Assembly (NCBI RefSeq): GCF_042665595.1
Contig: NZ_JBHTCT010000005.1
Coordinates: forward strand, 310,001 to 374,000
Length of the DNA stretch: 64,000 bases
Source: Bhargavaea changchunensis
GTDB lineage: Bacteria; Bacillota; Bacilli; Bacillales_A; Planococcaceae
Direction of reading: 5' to 3'
Shown here piece after piece: positions 41,170-50,296 of the stretch. Below the pieces are notes generated by a model. That model saw only the letters and a program-made list of their open reading frames with translations, was not told the origin of the DNA and ran no database searches. Position numbers and translations under genes: made by a program. The first letter of the stretch is position 1; the number at the start of each line of letters is the position of its first letter.

Positions 41170-42699
41170 TTTCAAACCATGTTTCTTAAGCTTTCTGCTG
41201 ATTGTGGAAACATCGATTTTCAACTTTTCTGCGATTTCATTTAAATTTTTCGCTTCTTTCAACGCATCTTGGAGAATTTCCCGTTCATGTGTCTGCATTT
41301 GTTCCTTGAATGAGCCTTTGAACAAATTGATTTGTTCCTTGCATCGCTGTACCTTTTGTGGCAAGTCGCTTACCTTAATCACCTCAGCAGGGGCTGTGAT
41401 AACAAGTTGCTCAATCATGTTTTCTAACTCCCGCACATTACCAGGCCACCTATAGTTGATCAGCCGATCGATAGCATCCCTTGAGAAGCTGCATGTCCGC
41501 TTGTACTCCCCGTTAAACTTGTCTGTAAAATGATGAATCAACATCGGAATATCTTCAGTTCTCTCCCTTAGCGACGGAATAAGAACAGGGACAACATTGA
41601 TTCGATAATAAAGATCTCGTCTGAACGCACCGGTCTCGACCATTTCCTCCAAGTCACGGTTCGTCGCCGCAACAAACCGAACATCAACTTTGACGGGTTC
41701 TGTTTTCCCAATCGGGGTGAAGGTCTTCTCCTGCAAGACCTGGAGCAGCTTTGTCTGTGTCTGTAAATTCAACTCTCCAATTTCGTCCAGAAACAAAGTT
41801 CCACCAGCAGCTGCCTCGATTAGCCCTTTCTTGCCCTGTTGGTTTGCACCGGTAAAGGAGCCTTTCGCATATCCGAACAATTCAGATTCAACAAGTTGAT
41901 CGGGTAAAACAGCGCAATTCAATTGAATGAATGGTGCCGCTCTCCTGGGACTCAACTCATGGAGGTGTTTTGCAAATGCGCTTTTCCCTACACCTGTCTC
42001 CCCAAGGAAAAGGACCGTCGCATCTGTCTGTGCCACCTTGTTTAATAGATGAGTCACCTTTTCAATCTCCGCCGCCTTTGACACCAGCAAGTTCTTCCCT
42101 GAATGACTTCGTTGGACTTCCTGCAGCAACACGTTGATTTCAAATTCACGTTCTCTTAAGCGTTCCTGGAGATTTGATTCCTCCGTAATATCACGTGAAA
42201 AGTTGATTACCTTCTCCAGCGACCCAGATTCATTAAAAAGTGGAATGCCACGGACGAAAAGCCGCCTGTCCCCCCTAGTGCGCTGAGTCATCTGAACTTC
42301 TTTTAAGGTCTCAAGTACTTTTTTTGAGGAGGATAATGTAATCACTCCGAGCCGCTCCATATCATAGATAGAACGACCAACGAACTCGTCTACAGCCAAC
42401 CCCATTATTTTTTTGCAATTTGAGCTTACCCGTTCAACAGTGCCTTCTTTATTCACAATGGTTACAAGTTCGCCGCTCAACTCCATCACCGATTTGAATT
42501 CACTCTCCAGTGACCGATAGACATTGGTTGTAGTAATAAACTCTTGTAGTCTATCGGAGTCAAAGTGAAGGGACAGTGGATTAGTATATTTTTGCTGACT
42601 ATCGAGTGAATTATCCTCAAAAGTGACTGTGAGTGTTCCATTATCCTCTAGTTCCATCTGACTAACTTCAAGTGACCAATCATTTAATGCATGTTCCAT
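41161..42699 (-). CDS. Sigma-54-dependent PAS-AAA+ activator of the hyu operon
   Basis: 512 residues. The N-terminal ~60 residues are unassigned. A PAS domain follows (about 65-190, including VNKEGTVERVSSNCKKIMGL), then the AAA+ domain: Walker A GETGVGKSAFAKH near 233, GSFTGA near 297 (the usual GAFTGA loop with Ala to Ser), and Walker B FLDEIGELN near 323. The C-terminal Fis-type helix-turn-helix reads LNEIAEKLKIDVSTISRKLKKHG. It lies just upstream of the hyu operon and shares its direction. Ligand sensing by the PAS domain is inferred. Confidence 0.94.
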   Translation of the reverse strand: MEHALNDWSLEVSQMELEDNGTLTVTFEDNSLDSQQKYTNPLSLHFDSDRLQEFITTTNVYRSLESEFKSVMELSGELVTIVNKEGTVERVSSNCKKIMGLAVDEFVGRSIYDMERLGVITLSSSKKVLETLKEVQMTQRTRGDRRLFVRGIPLFNESGSLEKVINFSRDITEESNLQERLREREFEINVLLQEVQRSHSGKNLLVSKAAEIEKVTHLLNKVAQTDATVLFLGETGVGKSAFAKHLHELSPRRAAPFIQLNCAVLPDQLVESELFGYAKGSFTGANQQGKKGLIEAAAGGTLFLDEIGELNLQTQTKLLQVLQEKTFTPIGKTEPVKVDVRFVAATNRDLEEMVETGAFRRDLYYRINVVPVLIPSLRERTEDIPMLIHHFTDKFNGEYKRTCSFSRDAIDRLINYRWPGNVRELENMIEQLVITAPAEVIKVSDLPQKVQRCKEQINLFKGSFKEQMQTHEREILQDALKEAKNLNEIAEKLKIDVSTISRKLKKHGLKLQ

Positions 42700-42969
42700 A
42701 GAATCTCTCCTAATTCCATGTTTGCTTTATCTTTTATTATACAGAAAATAATAATAAATCAAACAAATCACTTTCTGTTACTAGTAAAATGGATTCATTA
42801 GTGACCAGAACCGAAAAATTCATTTCCCCTCTTGATCCCCCCACTCCCGTTCGTTTATTATTCGATTAAATAATATTTATCTGAAAACATAGTAAATATT
42901 ATTTTATTCATGATTGCTTCTTGGAGGCGATATACTGGTACCGATTAATTCAGACTGTAGGTGATGGAT
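42700..42969. other. Divergent intergenic region, AT-rich
   Basis: It holds the upstream regions of the hyu activator (minus) and the GntR gene (plus). The only ordered structure I see is the inverted repeat at 42868-42904. Confidence 0.6.
42868..42904. promoter_or_regulatory. 12-bp perfect inverted repeat upstream of GntR gene
   Basis: AAATAATATTTA (42868-42879) and TAAATATTATTT (42893-42904) are exact reverse complements with a 13-base spacer, about 65 bp upstream of the regulator gene. It could be an operator or an RNA hairpin; AT-rich composition raises the chance of coincidence. Confidence 0.4.
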
Positions 42970-43701
42970 ATGCGGGTTAAGAGTCGCAGCGAGGAAGTCG
43001 TCAATGCGATCGGAAAAGATATCGTGAACGGCGTCATCTCCCCGGGGGAGCGCCTTCCCAAGGTAGAGGAACTCAGTGAGGATTACGGCGTGAGCCGGAC
43101 GGTGATGCGGGAGGCGCTGCAAGGTTTGGCGGCCCGGAAGATCATCCGCGCCAATCAGCGCTCCGGCACGGTCGTGCTTCCGCGCGACGAGTGGCAGCTA
43201 TGGGATCTGAGTGTCATGTCGTGGATCAGCGAGTCCGAACAGCGGAAAGACAAGTTTCTCCTCGACCTGACGGAAGTTCGACTCGGGCTGGAACCCGATG
43301 CCGCAGCACTGGCAGCCAAACATGCGACAGAAGAAGAAAAGGCCCGCATCACGGCCTGCTTTGAACGTCTTGAACAGACACTGGACGATCCTAAGGCATG
43401 GGCAGCGGCGGACTTCGACTTTCACTTGAGCATCATCGAGGCGACCCACAATCAGCTGATGGCGGGCTTGCTGAAACTGTTGCACAAAGGCCTGATCCTG
43501 AGCCGTGAAAAAACGGTCACCTCCTTGAACGAGCACACCGAACTGCAGCAGGAAAATCCGACAACCGAGATCCTGAACAGGCACCGAAACCTTTATGAAG
43601 CGGTGATCTCAGGCGATGCCGACCGGGCAAAAGCCGTCATGACCGACATGATTCTGAGGGTGCGGCAGCTGATTGAAGCATCACAACAACAACAATTCTG
43701 A
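42970..43701 (+). CDS. GntR/FadR-family transcriptional regulator
   Basis: About 243 residues. The N-terminal winged helix shows LSEDYGVSRTVMREALQGLAARKIIR (near residues 36-61). The C-terminal all-helical FCD domain has FDFHLSIIEATHN (about 155) and a later HRNLYEAVISGD with the usual metal-binding His/Asp pattern. FCD regulators respond to carboxylates. The start is uncertain: ATGs at 42964 and 42970, with AGGTGAT just upstream of the latter. It is directly followed by the aromatic degradation genes and probably represses them. Confidence 0.9.
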   Translation: MRVKSRSEEVVNAIGKDIVNGVISPGERLPKVEELSEDYGVSRTVMREALQGLAARKIIRANQRSGTVVLPRDEWQLWDLSVMSWISESEQRKDKFLLDLTEVRLGLEPDAAALAAKHATEEEKARITACFERLEQTLDDPKAWAAADFDFHLSIIEATHNQLMAGLLKLLHKGLILSREKTVTSLNEHTELQQENPTTEILNRHRNLYEAVISGDADRAKAVMTDMILRVRQLIEASQQQQF

Positions 43702-43715
43702 AGGGAGTTTTGAAG

Positions 43716-44699
43716 ATGGGGATCAAACTGGTACGTTTTGAAGATCAGGGGACAAACAAATGGGGCGTCGTTGACGGGGAGAACGTAAAGGTCCTGAACA
43801 ACAGCTCAAAAACGCTGGCCGAATTCCTTGAGAATGGACAAGCAGAAGCTAGAGAGGCCGTCGGTAACGATACCCTCCAAACAGTGGCATTTTCGGAAAT
43901 CACCCTTCTAAGCCCGGTAACGAAGCCGGCGAAAATCATCTGCCAGGGCGCCAACTATTCCACGCACCGTGAGGAAGCGGGCATGGAAGCGAAACGGCCA
44001 CCGTTCAATATGATCTTCGACAAGGCGAACAGCTCCCTCGCCGGTGCCTATGACACAGTCGTGAGCCCTGAGCACGTCAAACTCCTCGATTATGAAATCG
44101 AGCTCGGTCTCGTGATCGGCAAGGATATCACTGAAGAAACAGCTGTCACCGACGACAACCTGCATGAATATCTGGCAGGAATCGTGATTGCCAATGATGT
44201 TTCCGCGCGGGACGTCCAACTAGTCCAGGGCCAGTGGCTAAAAGGCAAAAGCTACCGCACCTTCTGCCCTACCGGCCCGTACCTGTACCTGTTGGACAAA
44301 GAAGACATTCCGAACATCCACAACCTGGAGCTCAAACTTTGGGTGAATGACGAGATCCGCCAGGAAGCCAACACGGAACAGCTTCTGTTCAAACCGGCCG
44401 AAACGATCGCTGAACTGTCCGGCGTCATGGATTTTGATACAGGCGACATGATCCTTTCCGGTACAACAGGCGGCGTGGCGCTTAACCTGACTCCTGAGCT
44501 GCTGGCAACCGTCTCCAATCCGACCATCGATGCCAACCACCGATTGGAAGTGCTCGTTGAAGCCCAAAGCAAAAGCGGCCGCTACCTGAAAGACGGCGAC
44601 GTTATCCGCGCAAGCATCAAGAGCCCCGACGGGAAAATCGATCTCGGCGAACAGAAAAACAAGGTACAGGCACCTGCTCTCGTCTCTTCCAAGGCATAA
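43716..44699 (+). CDS. Fumarylacetoacetate hydrolase-family protein
   Basis: About 327 residues. The FAH-fold core is clear: KIICQGANYSTHREEAG (about residue 70), metal ligands in LDYEIELGLVIG (ExE about 126), NDVSARDVQ (about 156), and the C-terminal SGTTGGVAL. Family members hydrolyse or hydrate C-C bonds in keto-acid products of ring cleavage. Together with the hydroxylase and dioxygenase downstream, a role after meta-cleavage is likely. The ATG at 43716 lies eight bases from AAGGGAG and 14 bp after the regulator gene. Confidence 0.88.
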   Translation: MGIKLVRFEDQGTNKWGVVDGENVKVLNNSSKTLAEFLENGQAEAREAVGNDTLQTVAFSEITLLSPVTKPAKIICQGANYSTHREEAGMEAKRPPFNMIFDKANSSLAGAYDTVVSPEHVKLLDYEIELGLVIGKDITEETAVTDDNLHEYLAGIVIANDVSARDVQLVQGQWLKGKSYRTFCPTGPYLYLLDKEDIPNIHNLELKLWVNDEIRQEANTEQLLFKPAETIAELSGVMDFDTGDMILSGTTGGVALNLTPELLATVSNPTIDANHRLEVLVEAQSKSGRYLKDGDVIRASIKSPDGKIDLGEQKNKVQAPALVSSKA

Positions 44700-44731
44700 A
44701 CCAATCGGGTGCCCTGCACCCAAGGCTAAAT

Positions 44732-44745
44732 TGTATGCGCTTACA
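44732..44745. promoter_or_regulatory. cre-like box (TGTATGCGCTTACA)
   Basis: A good cre match with near-palindromic arms, in the 69-bp gap between the FAH-family gene and the hydroxylase gene, about 25 bp before the hydroxylase ATG. Confidence 0.6.
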
Positions 44746-44768
44746 CTCATAAAAACTGGAGGTCAGAC

Positions 44769-46352
44769 ATGACGAATACACACGCTTATGACGTGATCGT
44801 GATCGGCTATGGTCCAGTCGGCAAAATGGTTTCCGCCCTGCTCGGACAGAAAGGTTGGAACGTGGGCGTCTTCGAACGGTATGACCGTCCGTATGGGCTA
44901 CCCCGCGCGGTGAAATATGACCACGAAATTACTCGATTGCTTCAGAAAATCTGCCCTGTCGAGGACATTCAAAGAATCTCAGTAAAGGTGCCCGACAACT
45001 ACGTCTGGTGCAATGCTGACCGGGTCCCCCTCCTTGAAATCGATTGGTCGCAGGACGGCATATCCGGCTGGCCGGCTGACATGCTGTTTAACCAAGCCGA
45101 ACTGGAAACGATCATGAATGAAGCCTGTGAAAGCCTCCCTTCAGTTGACATCAATCTCGGCTACAACGCGATCCATCTCAATGAGCACGAAGATCAGGTC
45201 AACGTCTTGTTCAAGTCCATCAACGGTGAAGTGATCAACACGGCAGCCAAATATGTCATCGGCTGTGATGGCGCGAACAGCTTTGTCCGGGACAACATGG
45301 AGCACACCATAACTGACCTCGGCTTCTACAATGATTTCCTCATTGTGGACATCATCCCGACTGAAGATATGGAATTCAAGCCGATGAACCTGCAGGTCTG
45401 CGATCCGAAGCGGCCGACCACCTGTGTGTCCGGCGGGCCCGGCAGGAGGCGCTGGGAGTTCATGCTTCTTCCCGGCGAAACCAAGGAAGAGTTTAAAAGC
45501 GAGGAGGTCGCATGGGATCTCCTGAAGTCATGGGGCATCCATCCCGGAAATGCAAAGATGGAACGCCATGCGGTCTATACATTCAAGGCCAAGTGGGTCG
45601 ACCAATGGCGAAAAAACCGGTTGTTTTTGGCCGGGGACGCCGCTCACCTCACCCCGCCTTTCATGGGACAGGGCATGTCATCCGGCATCCGGGACGCCGC
45701 CAATCTGGCCTGGAAGATGGATCTTCTGCTGAAAGGCGTCACTGATGACTCAATCCTGGATACCTACACGGAAGAGCGTAAGCCCCATATGGAAAAGCTG
45801 ATCGAAGCTGCCATTTACCTCGGAAAAATCATTTGCACCACGGACGTGGAACGCGCAAAACAGCGGGATGAACAGTTCCTGAGCGGAAACTTCCCTCCTT
45901 TCCCCGCTTTCCCAACCCTTACTGAAGGCGTGTTCGACAGGAGCGGAAGCGAAAAAGAAGCCGGATTGACCGGGCATCTTTCCCCTCAAGGAATAGTCGA
46001 ACATAACGGCCAAAGCGGATTGTTCGATAACGTCGTCGGCCAGGGATGGGTGCTCATGGGATGGAACCATGACCCGAAAGAGGGACTGACTGAACAGCAG
46101 ATTCAGATGCTTGAGGACATCGGAGCCGTTTTTGCCAAAGTTGTCCCAAAAGCTCAGCCTGAACCGGCTGCCGTCATCGATACAGATGGTACGTATGAAG
46201 CGTTCTTCCGCACAAACGGCATCGAAGTCGCCCTATTCCGTCCGGATTTCTACATTTACGGTGTCCGAGGACAGAAAGAAGAACTGCCAACATTGATCCA
46301 AGGCCTTTCCGAACAGCTTACCCAACAGACAAACTTGGCGAATGCCCGATAA
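44769..46352 (+). CDS. FAD-dependent aromatic hydroxylase (MhpA-like)
   Basis: 527 residues of the class A flavoprotein monooxygenase family. Motifs: dinucleotide-binding VIVIGYGPVGKMVSALLG at residues 10-27, GCDGANSFVRD near 167 and the FAD/ribityl motif FLAGDAAHLTPPFMGQG near 290. A C-terminal thioredoxin-like domain follows. It resembles 3-(3-hydroxyphenyl)propionate hydroxylase, which hydroxylates a phenolic ring ortho to OH using NAD(P)H and O2. The exact phenol is not determinable. It is followed 18 bp later by an extradiol dioxygenase, the expected next enzyme. Confidence 0.88.
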   Translation: MTNTHAYDVIVIGYGPVGKMVSALLGQKGWNVGVFERYDRPYGLPRAVKYDHEITRLLQKICPVEDIQRISVKVPDNYVWCNADRVPLLEIDWSQDGISGWPADMLFNQAELETIMNEACESLPSVDINLGYNAIHLNEHEDQVNVLFKSINGEVINTAAKYVIGCDGANSFVRDNMEHTITDLGFYNDFLIVDIIPTEDMEFKPMNLQVCDPKRPTTCVSGGPGRRRWEFMLLPGETKEEFKSEEVAWDLLKSWGIHPGNAKMERHAVYTFKAKWVDQWRKNRLFLAGDAAHLTPPFMGQGMSSGIRDAANLAWKMDLLLKGVTDDSILDTYTEERKPHMEKLIEAAIYLGKIICTTDVERAKQRDEQFLSGNFPPFPAFPTLTEGVFDRSGSEKEAGLTGHLSPQGIVEHNGQSGLFDNVVGQGWVLMGWNHDPKEGLTEQQIQMLEDIGAVFAKVVPKAQPEPAAVIDTDGTYEAFFRTNGIEVALFRPDFYIYGVRGQKEELPTLIQGLSEQLTQQTNLANAR

Positions 46353-46370
46353 ATCAGGAGGTAGATGACA

Positions 46371-47261
46371 ATGACAAACGTAAAAGCATTCCGGTTGGTG
46401 TACGTGAATTTTGCTTCCCCCAACGCTGAAAAGCTGAAGGATTACTATATCCGCACGATGGGATACGTCCTGACAAAGGAAGAAAGCGGCGTCATTTATC
46501 TGAGCAACGGCTTCGACCATCACAACATCGTCATCACCCCCGCCCTGGAGAAAAAAGTGCTGAGCTACGGCTACCAGCTGGACGGAAAGCTGTCGCATCA
46601 AGAAGTCCAGGCACAACTCAAAGACATCGGAATCTCCTCCGTCCTGAAGACGGATGCCATTCCCGGGGTTTCCGAACTGGTCGAACTCCATGACCCGGAC
46701 GGCAACACCGTCCACATCTTCAATGAGATCGAGCATCCTGCGCCAGGCTTCGGCCAATCCGGCATCGTCCCGCAGAAACTCGGCCACCTCGCCTTCTACG
46801 CCAAAGATTTCAAGAACGTCATCAAGTTCTACGAGGAAGCACTCGGATTCATGTTCAGCGACCAGATTGGCGAAGACTTCGCCAACTTCCTCACCTGCAA
46901 CACCGACCACCACGTCATCAACATCGTCGCATCCGAAACCAAAAGCCAGACACTGCATCACATCGCCTTCCAGCTGAAAGACGCCAGCCATCACACCATC
47001 AGCAGCGACCTACTGGCCAAGCACGGCCACCCGGTCATCTGGGGACCGTCCCGTCACACCTCCGGCCATAACATCGCCACCTATCACTATGACCCGGACG
47101 GCAACGTCGTCGAACTGTTTACGGATATGGATGTCTACGTCCCGGAACTCGGAATCTACGAACCCCGCCCATGGCACGAATTCCTCCCGCTTAAGCCACG
47201 AGTATGGGACGGACTCAGCGCCTGGGGAACCGAATTCGAAGTCGATCTGGCGAATGTATGA
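46371..47261 (+). CDS. Extradiol ring-cleavage dioxygenase (VOC, catechol 2,3-dioxygenase type)
   Basis: About 296 residues with two VOC modules. Iron ligands in the second module are visible: LGHLAFY (His about 139), LHHIAFQ (His about 198) and GNVVELF (Glu about 248). A conserved RHTSGHNIATYHYDPDGN stretch precedes the last ligand. It would open a catechol next to the hydroxyls. The ATG at 46371 is nine bases from GGAGG; the ATG at 46365 is too close. It is the last gene of the cluster, followed by a strong terminator. Confidence 0.9.
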   Translation: MTNVKAFRLVYVNFASPNAEKLKDYYIRTMGYVLTKEESGVIYLSNGFDHHNIVITPALEKKVLSYGYQLDGKLSHQEVQAQLKDIGISSVLKTDAIPGVSELVELHDPDGNTVHIFNEIEHPAPGFGQSGIVPQKLGHLAFYAKDFKNVIKFYEEALGFMFSDQIGEDFANFLTCNTDHHVINIVASETKSQTLHHIAFQLKDASHHTISSDLLAKHGHPVIWGPSRHTSGHNIATYHYDPDGNVVELFTDMDVYVPELGIYEPRPWHEFLPLKPRVWDGLSAWGTEFEVDLANV

Positions 47262-47264
47262 AAG

Positions 47265-47305
47265 AAGCCGGCAACCCTTTGCGGAGGGTTGCCGGCTTTA
47301 TTTTT
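47265..47305 (+). terminator. Strong Rho-independent terminator after dioxygenase
   Basis: A 14-bp perfect stem (47265-47278 / 47285-47298) with a 6-base loop, then TATTTTTGG. It begins four bases past the dioxygenase stop codon. AT-richer DNA starts right after it. Confidence 0.9.
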
Positions 47306-47341
47306 GGTATATGTTTAATTGGCATTTAAGAACACCCTTGT

Positions 47342-48241
47342 TCAAGTAGTTAATTGATGAGTCCTGTCCACTTTTTTCTCAATTTCTGTATCCTCATAAT
47401 CATAAACACCTTTTCCAGTTTTAACCCCTAATCTCCCCGCTTTAACATACTTTACGAGCAAGGGGCTTGGCCGATATGTCTCTCCCAAAGTTTCATGCAA
47501 ATATTGTAGATTTCTAAGCCTTACATCAAGACCGACCAAATCACCTAGTTTAAACGGCCCCATAGGATAATTCAACCCCAATTCAATCGCCTTATCTATT
47601 TCTTCCGCAGTACCGACTCCTTCCATAAGCATATTAAATGCTTCGTTTCCAACTAGTGCACTAATTCTGCTTGTTACAAAGCCTGGGTATTCATTTACAA
47701 ATACAGTTTCTTTCCCCATCTTCTCAGCCACTTCTTTGACAATTGTCGTTGTCTCCTTAGATGTTTCGAGTCCCTTTATTACTTCTATTAACTTCATTTT
47801 AGGAACGGGATTAAAGAAGTGCATGGCTATTACTTTATCAGGTCGTTTTGTAAATGATCCAATTTCCGTCGGACTCATTGTAGAAGTGTTTGTTGCTAAA
47901 ATCGCCTCAGGGTTAGTGTATTGATCGAGCTTTTCAAACGTCTCTTTCTTTATACTAATAATTTCGGGAACTGCCTCTATAACGAAATCTGCCCTTGCTG
48001 CTCCCGATTTTAGATCCGTAATGTATTGAATAGATGACTTAGCTTTCTCCGCATCCTCTGTCGAAATTTTCCCCCTTTTAATTCCAGTTTCGAAGGATGA
48101 GTTTATTTTATCTTCAGCCCTGTCCAGAGCTTCCTTATTAATATCGTTAACTATGACATTATACCCACCAACAGCAGCAACATATGCGATGCCACTGCCC
48201 ATTGTTCCTGATCCTACAACCATTATTGTGTTTACCGTCAT
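47342..48241 (-). CDS. 3-hydroxybutyryl-CoA dehydrogenase (AT-rich operon)
   Basis: 299 residues of the PaaH/Hbd family. Rossmann motif VVGSGTMGSGIAYVAAVGG is at residues 8-26, the catalytic His in AMHFFNPVPK near 141, and NEYPGFVTSRISALVGNEA near 190. It is the last gene of the IclR/TAXI operon. It oxidises (S)-3-hydroxyacyl-CoA, whereas the SDR in the same operon may handle the other stereoisomer or another position. Its DNA is visibly AT-richer than the similar gene at 15435-16310. Confidence 0.93.
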   Translation of the reverse strand: MTVNTIMVVGSGTMGSGIAYVAAVGGYNVIVNDINKEALDRAEDKINSSFETGIKRGKISTEDAEKAKSSIQYITDLKSGAARADFVIEAVPEIISIKKETFEKLDQYTNPEAILATNTSTMSPTEIGSFTKRPDKVIAMHFFNPVPKMKLIEVIKGLETSKETTTIVKEVAEKMGKETVFVNEYPGFVTSRISALVGNEAFNMLMEGVGTAEEIDKAIELGLNYPMGPFKLGDLVGLDVRLRNLQYLHETLGETYRPSPLLVKYVKAGRLGVKTGKGVYDYEDTEIEKKVDRTHQLTT

Positions 48242-48262
48242 ATTAAATCCCCCTCTTGTGAA

Positions 48263-49450
48263 TTATGCAATTCTTTCAATTAGCAATGCCATGCCTTGTC
48301 CACCACCGATACAAAGTGTAGCAACTCCATATCTCTCTTGACGTCTTATGAGCTCATGCATTAACGTAATTGTTATTCTCGCCCCTGTTGCTCCTAGCGG
48401 ATGGCCTAAAGAAATTGCACCACCATTAACATTCACTTTATTGATATCAAGTTCAAGTTCCTTAATAACAGATAGTGCTTGAGCAGCGAAAGCTTCATTA
48501 AGTTCAAACAAATCAATATCTTCTTTAGTGAGTCCTGTCCGCTCAAATAAGGCTTGAACTGCCGGGACTGGACCAATACCCATAATTTCTGGGCCTACTC
48601 CTGAGGTTGCCCAGTCTACTATCCGAACTAAAGGCCTTAGTCCGAGTTCGTTCGCTTTTTCTTCCTTCATAATGACTAAAGCTGCCGCCCCGTCATTTCT
48701 ACCGCAAGCATTCCCGGCTGTAACTGAGCCTGCTTCCTTAAATGCAGGTCGTAATTTGGCCAGTTTCTCAATCGTTGTGCTGGGCCTAGGGTGTTCATCT
48801 GTATCAAAAATCACTGTTTCTTTTTTACTCTTTACTTCAACGGGAATAATTTCATCATTAAAAACTCCCTTCTCAATCGCTCTGGCTGCTTTCTGCTGGC
48901 TGAGTACTGCGAATTCATCTTGTTCCTCCCTACTAACCCCATACTTCTCAGCCAAATTCTCAGCAGTAATACCCATCCCTAGGTTTTCTCCATACATCTC
49001 CATAGGCTGTTGACCATTCAAAAGATTTGAATCAATCATTTTTGGGGGTCCCTCTCCAAAGCGGGCGTTAAATATGTAAAACGGAGCCCTGCTTAAGTTT
49101 TCAGTCCCTCCAGCCACAACAATATCTGCTTGATTAAAGGCGATTTGCTGAATAGCAGACACTATTGCCTGCATGCCTGAAGCACACAGGCGGTTTACGG
49201 TAAATGCCGGCTTATCTATCGGAATGCCAGACCGCAAAGCTGCGACTCTTGCAACATTTGATGATTCAGATGTTTGTCTGACTTCGCCCATTACTACTTC
49301 ATCAACTTGGTAAGGTTCTATGCCTGCTCTATTAACCGCTTCCTTAATTGCGATACTTGCCAGTTTTCCAGAATCAATATTTCGGAGTGAACCGCCAAAT
49401 CTACCAATTGGCGTCCTTACCCCACTAACGATTACATATCGATCGTTCAC
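48263..49450 (-). CDS. Acetyl-CoA C-acetyltransferase (thiolase, AT-rich operon)
   Basis: 395 residues. Catalytic Cys in NRLCASGMQAIVSA (about residue 88), NEAFAAQ, His in GHPLGATGARI (about 350) and Cys in ATLCIGGGQG (about 380). It starts with GTG behind GAGGGGGG. It cleaves a 3-ketoacyl-CoA to acetyl-CoA at the end of the pathway. It is a separate lineage from the thiolase at 8803-9984, as many residues differ. Confidence 0.94.
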   Translation of the reverse strand: MNDRYVIVSGVRTPIGRFGGSLRNIDSGKLASIAIKEAVNRAGIEPYQVDEVVMGEVRQTSESSNVARVAALRSGIPIDKPAFTVNRLCASGMQAIVSAIQQIAFNQADIVVAGGTENLSRAPFYIFNARFGEGPPKMIDSNLLNGQQPMEMYGENLGMGITAENLAEKYGVSREEQDEFAVLSQQKAARAIEKGVFNDEIIPVEVKSKKETVIFDTDEHPRPSTTIEKLAKLRPAFKEAGSVTAGNACGRNDGAAALVIMKEEKANELGLRPLVRIVDWATSGVGPEIMGIGPVPAVQALFERTGLTKEDIDLFELNEAFAAQALSVIKELELDINKVNVNGGAISLGHPLGATGARITITLMHELIRRQERYGVATLCIGGGQGMALLIERIA

Positions 49451-49467
49451 TTCAATCCCCCCTCTCT

Positions 49468-50247
49468 TTAGTTTCCACTGAACTGCGGTTTTCGTTTCTC
49501 TACAAATGCAGCAGTGCCTTCATTTTTGTCATCGGTAGCGAACAGTACTGCCTGTGCAAGCTTTTCAATCATCAACCCGGTATTTTGATCTGTTTCTGTT
49601 CCGTACTGAATCGCTAACTTGGCTAACCTGACTGCCAATGGACCTTTATTAAGAATCGTCTCTGCTAAATCAGTAGCAGTTTGACGTAAATCTTCAATAG
49701 GAACAACTTCCGAAATAATATCCTTGTCTTTAGCCTGGTTTGCGGTTAGGATTTTTCCTGTCAAAATAAGTTCAATAGCTTTCCCCTTTCCGATAAGTCT
49801 AGCGAGACGCTGTGTGCCACCCGCCCCCGGAATGATACCGAGGTTTAGCTCAGGAAGACCTACCTTTGCATTCTCGGAAGCGATACGGATATCACATGCA
49901 AGTGCCAGTTCAAATCCCCCACCTAATGCAAACCCATTAATCATTGCAATAGTTGGTTTTTCATAGCTCTCGATATAGTTATAGAACTCTTTCATTCCGC
50001 CAGATTGCAGAATCTCTAACATTGAGCGATCATGAAGTTGCTTAATATCCGCTCCGGCAGCAAAAGATTTTTCCCCGGCACCTGTAATAGCAATAGCTCC
50101 AATGCTTGGATCGTTTTTTACCGAATTCATATAGTCTTTCATTTCATCTAACGTTTCTTGGTTGAGAGCATTTCTAGACTCTTCCCGATTGATAATTAGG
50201 AACGCTAAGTTACCTTCCCTATCGACTTTAATATTTTTGTAATCCAT
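49468..50247 (-). CDS. Enoyl-CoA hydratase (AT-rich operon, canonical crotonase)
   Basis: About 259 residues. Both crotonase glutamates are kept: INGFALGGGFELALACDIRI (about residue 110) and GLPELNLGIIPGAGGTQRLA (about 130). FAAGADIKQL marks the oxyanion hole. The ATG at 50247 is preferred over the ATG at 50274. It would hydrate a 2-enoyl-CoA. It follows the SDR gene and precedes the thiolase. Confidence 0.93.
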   Translation of the reverse strand: MDYKNIKVDREGNLAFLIINREESRNALNQETLDEMKDYMNSVKNDPSIGAIAITGAGEKSFAAGADIKQLHDRSMLEILQSGGMKEFYNYIESYEKPTIAMINGFALGGGFELALACDIRIASENAKVGLPELNLGIIPGAGGTQRLARLIGKGKAIELILTGKILTANQAKDKDIISEVVPIEDLRQTATDLAETILNKGPLAVRLAKLAIQYGTETDQNTGLMIEKLAQAVLFATDDKNEGTAAFVEKRKPQFSGN

Positions 50248-50296
50248 AGTTACACTACCACCTGTGTTTACCATCTACATCCGCTCCTATCAATTT

